DNA from: a candidate division Hyd24-12 bacterium UBA5074
Lineage (GTDB): Bacteria > Fermentibacterota > Fermentibacteria > Fermentibacterales > Fermentibacteraceae
Reading direction: 5' to 3'
NCBI GenBank assembly: GCA_002414865.1
Contig: DIAQ01000048.1
Location: 1-9,576, forward strand
Length of the DNA: 9,576 nt
A model generated the notes under the pieces. It saw only the letters and a list, made by a program, of their open reading frames with translations. It had not been told where the DNA came from and ran no database searches. Positions 5,884-9,576 of the stretch are shown here, piece by piece. The position numbers and the translations under genes were made by a program. Positions within the stretch are counted from its first letter, which is position 1; the number at the start of each line of letters is the position of its first letter.

Positions 5884-7268
5884 AATCGCGCCTCCTCATC
5901 ATCGTGCTGACTGCCGCCCTCGTGTGGCTGTTCCTCATCTACAGCCACTCCCTCGTCACGCGCCTCGAGTCGATGAACCAGAACGCCAACGAGACGATAG
6001 CCTGGTTCTGGGCCGGCACGCAGATACCCTTCAGCCTGGTGGTGAGCGACAACACGCAGGCCGTGTGCACCCAGTGCGGTCAGACCCGGACCTACTACGG
6101 CTCCGCGCGGAGGTTCGAGGACTTCTGCAGCTTCTGCAGGGAGCGGACTCGATGGATTGCCGTGGAGCGCTGGACCGACGAGGAGAGGGCTCAGGTCCTC
6201 GAGCTGACCCGCGGGCTGTTCCGGAGGCTCGTCAGCCGGGTCGAATACGCCACGGTCCTGACCGACAACGGCGGCACCCCCCAGATCGTCAACGGCGATC
6301 CCGTCCCCGACAGCATTCCCCCCGACCTCCTGACGGGTTACCGGGGGCTCACGCGCAAGCTGGACGAGATGAACGATCCGATACCCCTCGTGGGGATGGC
6401 GGGTGATACGATCGGCTGGCTCCACTACGGCTCCGGCGAGCTCTCCGACGAGCTGCGGATTGTGCCCATGATCGAGCTGGCCATGCTCCTCGCCCTCGCG
6501 GGAGTGCTGTTCTTCGGTGTGAAGAGCGAGCTTCGCCGGGAGAAGGAGATGGCCTGGGTCGGATTCGCGCGGGAGACAGCCCATCAGCTGGGAACCCCCA
6601 TCTCATCCCTCCTGGGCTGGCTTGAGCTGCTCGGGCAGCGCCCCGAGGCGGAAAGCGATCCCGAGATGAGGGAGGCCCTCCAGTTCATGGCGGCCGACGT
6701 GGACAGGCTCAACTCCATCGCCAGCCGCTACGGTGAGATGGGCAAGAAGCCGAGGCTCTCCACAGGCGACGTCGACGAGGTGATCTCCCGCACGGTGGAG
6801 TACTTCCGCAACCGCCCCGGCCTCCTGGGAAGGAACGTGAGGATAGAGACCTCGCTCGAGGCGGAGCAAAAGGTCAGGCTGAGTCCCGTGCTCCTGGGCT
6901 GGGTGTTCGAGAACCTCATCAAGAACTCCCTGGCCGCCCTCTCGAAGCAGGACGGGGGTGTGATCAGCGTGTCCACCCGTGATCTGCCGGACGCAGGCGG
7001 CGTGGTCGAGATACTCGTAGCCGACGACGGGCTCGGCGTGCCGTTCCGCGACCAGGGGAGGATATTCAACGCCGGGTTCACGACGAGGCGCGGCGGGTGG
7101 GGTCTGGGCCTCACGCTCAGCAAGCGGATCGTGGAGGAATACCACGGGGGCAGGATACGCCTGGTCGCGAGCAGCCCGGGCAAGGGAACCTCCTTCGGCA
7201 TACAGCTTCCTGCCGCTGCGGCAGAGGACGAGGACGATGAACAAGGCGACGGTTCTCTGGGTCGATGA
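5871..7268 (+). CDS. Membrane sensor histidine kinase with four-cysteine sensor region, partner of PorX
   Basis: 465 residues. TM1 spans about 7-24 and TM2 about 197-217, enclosing a predicted extracytoplasmic sensor of about 170 residues. That sensor carries two CxxC pairs (C66/C69 and C86/C89), resembling a zinc ribbon or a redox-active cluster. The cytoplasmic part has an H-box, FARETAHQLGTPISS, with phospho-acceptor H238. The HATPase domain follows, with N-box FENLIKNSLAAL (N352), G1 box ADDGLG (384-389) and G2 box GGWGLGL (408-414), all intact. HQLGTP in place of the usual HE-(L/I)-(R/K)-x-P is, from memory, a variant common in Bacteroidota kinases. ATG 5871 overlaps the larA end by 13 bases; an in-frame ATG at 5862 would add three residues, but 5871 has the better-placed purine stretch (GGGATGGA). 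The 3' end overlaps porX by 32 bases, which strongly implies a cognate pair. PorY-like function is inferred. Confidence 0.9.
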   Translation: MGDLKSRLLIIVLTAALVWLFLIYSHSLVTRLESMNQNANETIAWFWAGTQIPFSLVVSDNTQAVCTQCGQTRTYYGSARRFEDFCSFCRERTRWIAVERWTDEERAQVLELTRGLFRRLVSRVEYATVLTDNGGTPQIVNGDPVPDSIPPDLLTGYRGLTRKLDEMNDPIPLVGMAGDTIGWLHYGSGELSDELRIVPMIELAMLLALAGVLFFGVKSELRREKEMAWVGFARETAHQLGTPISSLLGWLELLGQRPEAESDPEMREALQFMAADVDRLNSIASRYGEMGKKPRLSTGDVDEVISRTVEYFRNRPGLLGRNVRIETSLEAEQKVRLSPVLLGWVFENLIKNSLAALSKQDGGVISVSTRDLPDAGGVVEILVADDGLGVPFRDQGRIFNAGFTTRRGGWGLGLTLSKRIVEEYHGGRIRLVASSPGKGTSFGIQLPAAAAEDEDDEQGDGSLGR

Positions 7269-8793
7269 CGAGATAGAGCATCTCCAGAGCCACATCCGGT
7301 TCCTGGAGAAGCTCGGCTATACGGTCCACACCGCCCGCAGCGGCGAGACCGCGCTCGATATCCTCGGCCGGGAGAGGATCGACATCGTCCTGATGGACCA
7401 GATGATGATCGGGATGGACGGCCTGGAGACCGTGGCCCGCATCAGGCGGAGCTACCAGGGGCTCCCGGTCGTCATGGTGACCCAGAGCGAGGAGGAGGAG
7501 CTGATGGACCGCGCCCTCGGGGGGCAGGCCGACGACTACCTCACGAAGCCGGTCAATCCGAGCCAGATCCAGATGGTCATCAAGCGGCTCCTGCAGTCGG
7601 ACCAGATACGCACGAAGCAGGCTGCGGAGTTCGTCGCAGGAGAGGCCGCGAAGTTCTCCGAGATGCGCAGCCTGGACATGTCATGGGACGGCTGGACGAG
7701 CCTCTACCGGACCTGGACGGAGAAGGACGTCAATCTGGAGGGGCACCTCGACAGCGAACTGAAGCTGCTGCAGAGGATGCGTTTCCAGGACCTGGCGATG
7801 GACTTCTCGAAGTTCCTGGAGCTGAACTACCCGAAGTGGGTGGCCGGCCATGACGTTCCTCTCATGCCCCACAACTTCCTCCAGAGGGTCGTCGCTCCGC
7901 TGAAGGGCACCTGCAGGGAGATCGTCCTGATCGTCATCGACTGCATGAGATACGACCAGTGGCTCACGATGACGCCTTCCCTCGAGCCCTGGTTCCACAT
8001 GGAGACCTCGTTCATGTGCACTTCGCTGCCCTCGGCCACTCCCTACAGCAGGAACTCGCTCTTCGCGGGCCTGCTCCCGAGGGACATCTGGCGGTTCTAC
8101 AGGAACGACTGGATCGAGGAGTACGGGGCGCCCGGTCTCAACCGCTCCGAGCACATGTTCCTGCCCGACGCCCTCAGGCGGGCCGGCTACGGGGACACAG
8201 CCGGCGTGCGGTTCACGAAGGTGATGAACCAGCGCGAAGGCGAGGCGCTCCGCCGGTCCCTCTCCCAGCTCCTGGAAGGCGGCTTCCTCGCTCTCGTGGT
8301 CAACTACCTCGACCACCTGACGCACGGCCGGTCGGAGCTCGACCTCCTGCGCGACCTGGCCCCCGACGTCCCGTCCTTCAGGAAGCTCGTGAGCACCTGG
8401 TTCGACTCCTCGTTCCTCAAGGACCTGCTCCACACCCTCTCGGCCCGGGGAGCCACCGTCGTGGTCACGAGCGATCACGGGTCGGTGCTGTGCAACAGGC
8501 CCGCTTCGGTGAGGGGTGCGCGCGGGATGTCCAGCAGTGTGAGGTACCGCGTGGGCCATGCCCTCTCCTCAGACGACAAGTGCGCCGTGATAGTCCGGGA
8601 ACCGGCGGCGTGGGGCCTGCCCGACGACAGCCCGAGCAAGACTTATGTCTTCGCCAGATCGGATTATCTGCTGATACATCCCAGCATGGCCCGCGACGAG
8701 GTCCGCAAGTTCGAGAACACCTTCCAGCACGGGGGCATATCGCTGGAGGAGCTTGCCGTGCCCTGCACAGTCCTGAGACCCAAGTCCCAGTAG
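7237..8793 (+). CDS. porX: PorX-type response regulator fused to PglZ/alkaline-phosphatase domain
   Basis: 518 residues. The receiver domain (about 1-120) has acidic D10 and D11, phospho-acceptor D54 in VLMDQMM, T82 and K104 in TKPVNP. A helical linker (about 120-220) leads to a PglZ domain of the alkaline-phosphatase superfamily (about 225-518). Its metal and catalytic residues appear intact: D235 in VIDCMRYD, the nucleophile candidate T268 in SATPYSRN, D359 and H360 in NYLDHLTHG, D413 and H414 in TSDHG, and H498 in FQHGG. PorX of Porphyromonas has this architecture and about this length; it acts with kinase PorY and sigma factor SigP to control type IX secretion, and has reported zinc-dependent nucleotide phosphodiesterase activity. 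ATG 7237 has AGAGGA (7223-7228) eight bases upstream, inside the kinase gene. There is no DNA-binding domain, so output is presumably enzymatic or by protein contact. That it controls type IX secretion here is inference. Confidence 0.93.
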   Translation: MNKATVLWVDDEIEHLQSHIRFLEKLGYTVHTARSGETALDILGRERIDIVLMDQMMIGMDGLETVARIRRSYQGLPVVMVTQSEEEELMDRALGGQADDYLTKPVNPSQIQMVIKRLLQSDQIRTKQAAEFVAGEAAKFSEMRSLDMSWDGWTSLYRTWTEKDVNLEGHLDSELKLLQRMRFQDLAMDFSKFLELNYPKWVAGHDVPLMPHNFLQRVVAPLKGTCREIVLIVIDCMRYDQWLTMTPSLEPWFHMETSFMCTSLPSATPYSRNSLFAGLLPRDIWRFYRNDWIEEYGAPGLNRSEHMFLPDALRRAGYGDTAGVRFTKVMNQREGEALRRSLSQLLEGGFLALVVNYLDHLTHGRSELDLLRDLAPDVPSFRKLVSTWFDSSFLKDLLHTLSARGATVVVTSDHGSVLCNRPASVRGARGMSSSVRYRVGHALSSDDKCAVIVREPAAWGLPDDSPSKTYVFARSDYLLIHPSMARDEVRKFENTFQHGGISLEELAVPCTVLRPKSQ

Positions 8794-8800
8794 GCGGGCC

Positions 8801-9253
8801 GTGACGGCGACAGGGAGCTGCGTGGATCTCGCCGGGCTCGAGGAGCTGGCCTCCCTCACCGCCGCCGGGCTCCGTGCGGGGGACAGGATCCTCCTTCGCG
8901 GCGAGCTGGGGGCGGGCAAGACCACGTTCGTGAGGGCGATGCTCAGGAGCCTGGGCGTGGAAGGCCCCATTCCGAGCCCCAGCTTCACCCTCGTCGCGTC
9001 CTACAGGTGCCCCGGCTTCTGGTTCCACCACGCCGACCTGTACCGGCTCGAGGGCAGGCCCGAGGAGCTGGAGCAGACGGGGCTCTGCGACCTGCTCGAG
9101 TCCGGGGACTGCGTCGTGGCCGTCGAGTGGGCGGAGCGCCTTCCGGAGTGCCCCGGAAGGGTCGTCCGGGATGTCGAGATCCTCTTCGCCGGAGACGGAC
9201 TCAGGGAGGTCAGGATTGGCGCCGGGAATCTGGCTGGGGATCGAGACAGGTAG
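8801..9253 (+). CDS. tsaE: tRNA t6A biosynthesis ATPase TsaE
   Basis: A 150-residue cytoplasmic P-loop ATPase of the TsaE family, which works with TsaB and TsaD to place threonylcarbamoyl on A37 of ANN-decoding tRNAs. Family elements are all visible: Walker A GELGAGKTT (34-42), SPSFTL (59-64) in the switch region, HHADLYRL (76-83) and VEWAERL (108-114). Length matches the family. The start is GTG 8801, seven bases after the porX stop, with only a weak site (GGCGGG). No better start is available, because Walker A must be about 34 residues in. It sits in the same operon as porX and overlaps tsaB by 38 bases. I recall porX and tsaE being neighbours in Bacteroidota genomes too, but have not verified this. 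Confidence 0.95.
   Translation: MTATGSCVDLAGLEELASLTAAGLRAGDRILLRGELGAGKTTFVRAMLRSLGVEGPIPSPSFTLVASYRCPGFWFHHADLYRLEGRPEELEQTGLCDLLESGDCVVAVEWAERLPECPGRVVRDVEILFAGDGLREVRIGAGNLAGDRDR
9203..9209 (+). promoter_or_regulatory. Ribosome binding site that fixes the TTG start of tsaB
   Basis: AGGGAGG lies six bases before TTG 9216 and inside the tsaE coding region. It is the best Shine-Dalgarno in the plus-strand operon and decides the tsaB start, since there is no ATG or GTG in a suitable place. Confidence 0.75.
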
Positions 9254-9576
9254 TTCCGGGGGCGGCGCTGCGCTGCTCTCGGCGGACGGACGCGTGCTGG
9301 GGGAGATCATCCCGCCCGCCGGCGCCGTCGGCTCCGAGATACTCCTCCCGGCCATCCACGATCTGCTCTCCGCGACGGAGACCGCCCCGGCGGACATCGC
9401 GGGTATCGGCGTCTCCCTCGGGCCGGGCTCGTACACGGGCCTCAGGATAGGAGTCTCGACCGCCCTCGGGCTCTCGGCGGGATGGGGAGTCGGGGTGAAG
9501 GGCGTTTCCGCCCTGCGGGTCCTGGCATGCCAGACCGCCAGCGACGGACCGGTCGCAGCCGTCCTCAGGGCCCGCG
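9216..9576 (+). CDS. tsaB: tRNA t6A biosynthesis protein TsaB (N-terminal part, cut by window edge)
   Basis: The first 120 residues are present and the frame is open at the window end. TsaB is a catalytically degenerate ASKHA-fold partner that binds TsaD and TsaE in the t6A complex. The hallmark GPGSYTGLRIG (69-79), SEILLPAI (40-47) and an N-terminal LGIETGSS (7-14) in place of the usual AIDTS identify it. The start is TTG 9216, supported by AGGGAGG six bases upstream, and it lies 38 bases inside tsaE, so the two are translationally coupled. The glycine-rich GSSGGGAA after the first strand is a slight departure from the usual phosphate-loop sequence, but TsaB does not need ATPase activity of its own. 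Confidence 0.93.
   Translation, partial: MAPGIWLGIETGSSGGGAALLSADGRVLGEIIPPAGAVGSEILLPAIHDLLSATETAPADIAGIGVSLGPGSYTGLRIGVSTALGLSAGWGVGVKGVSALRVLACQTASDGPVAAVLRAR

Noticed and set aside
7681..8559. 292-residue open frame on the minus strand
   Set aside because: It lies wholly inside porX in antisense, and the protein composition (many Glu, Pro, Arg and Gly, no domains) is that of a shadow frame.
7909..8793. PglZ domain as a sign of a BREX or Pgl phage-defence island
   Set aside because: The domain is fused to a receiver domain in the PorX arrangement and has a kinase partner. No BREX methylase, BrxC-like ATPase or other defence gene is nearby.
8465..9436. 323-residue open frame on the minus strand
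   Set aside because: It covers parts of porX, tsaE and tsaB in antisense; all three sense genes have clear family motifs.

Overview
This is a GC-rich bacterial window (roughly two thirds G+C by eye) that is almost entirely coding: nine genes with no gap longer than 96 bases. A response regulator fused to a PglZ/alkaline-phosphatase domain (PorX type) and a histidine kinase whose phospho-acceptor box reads AHQLGTP both point to the Fibrobacterota-Chlorobiota-Bacteroidota (FCB) superphylum. The GC content and frequent AGG (Arg) and ATA (Ile) codons do not look like a typical Bacteroidota genome. A high-GC FCB-side candidate phylum is my best guess, by inference only.

Layout. Positions 1-1033 are a minus-strand pair: an exonuclease III family gene (xthA) followed 4 bases later by the start of a secreted protein of unknown function, cut by the window edge. 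Positions 1079-2725, plus strand, encode a membrane GT-C glycosyltransferase, divergent from xthA across 45 bases. Positions 2722-4602, minus strand, encode a membrane-anchored protein with two Tim44-like/zinc-ribbon modules and a C-terminal TerB-like domain. It converges on the glycosyltransferase gene, and the two stop codons share the four bases CTAG.

Positions 4699-9576 form a plus-strand operon with mostly overlapping genes: a LarA-type nickel-pincer racemase homologue, a sensor histidine kinase, PorX, TsaE and the first part of TsaB. The divergent pair at 4602/4699 is separated by an AT-rich patch carrying two facing extended -10 promoters, TGCTATAAT on plus and TGATATGAT on minus. They overlap so closely that they probably cannot both be open at once. 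The plus promoter would produce an almost leaderless larA message.

How the genes may work together. The kinase and PorX are almost certainly a cognate two-component pair, because their reading frames overlap by 32 bases. In Bacteroidota PorX controls type IX secretion, so this may be the equivalent system here. The kinase carries an unusual four-cysteine element in its predicted extracytoplasmic sensor. TsaE and TsaB belong to the tRNA t6A modification complex and are translationally coupled. No mobile element, CRISPR array, rRNA or tRNA gene was seen.
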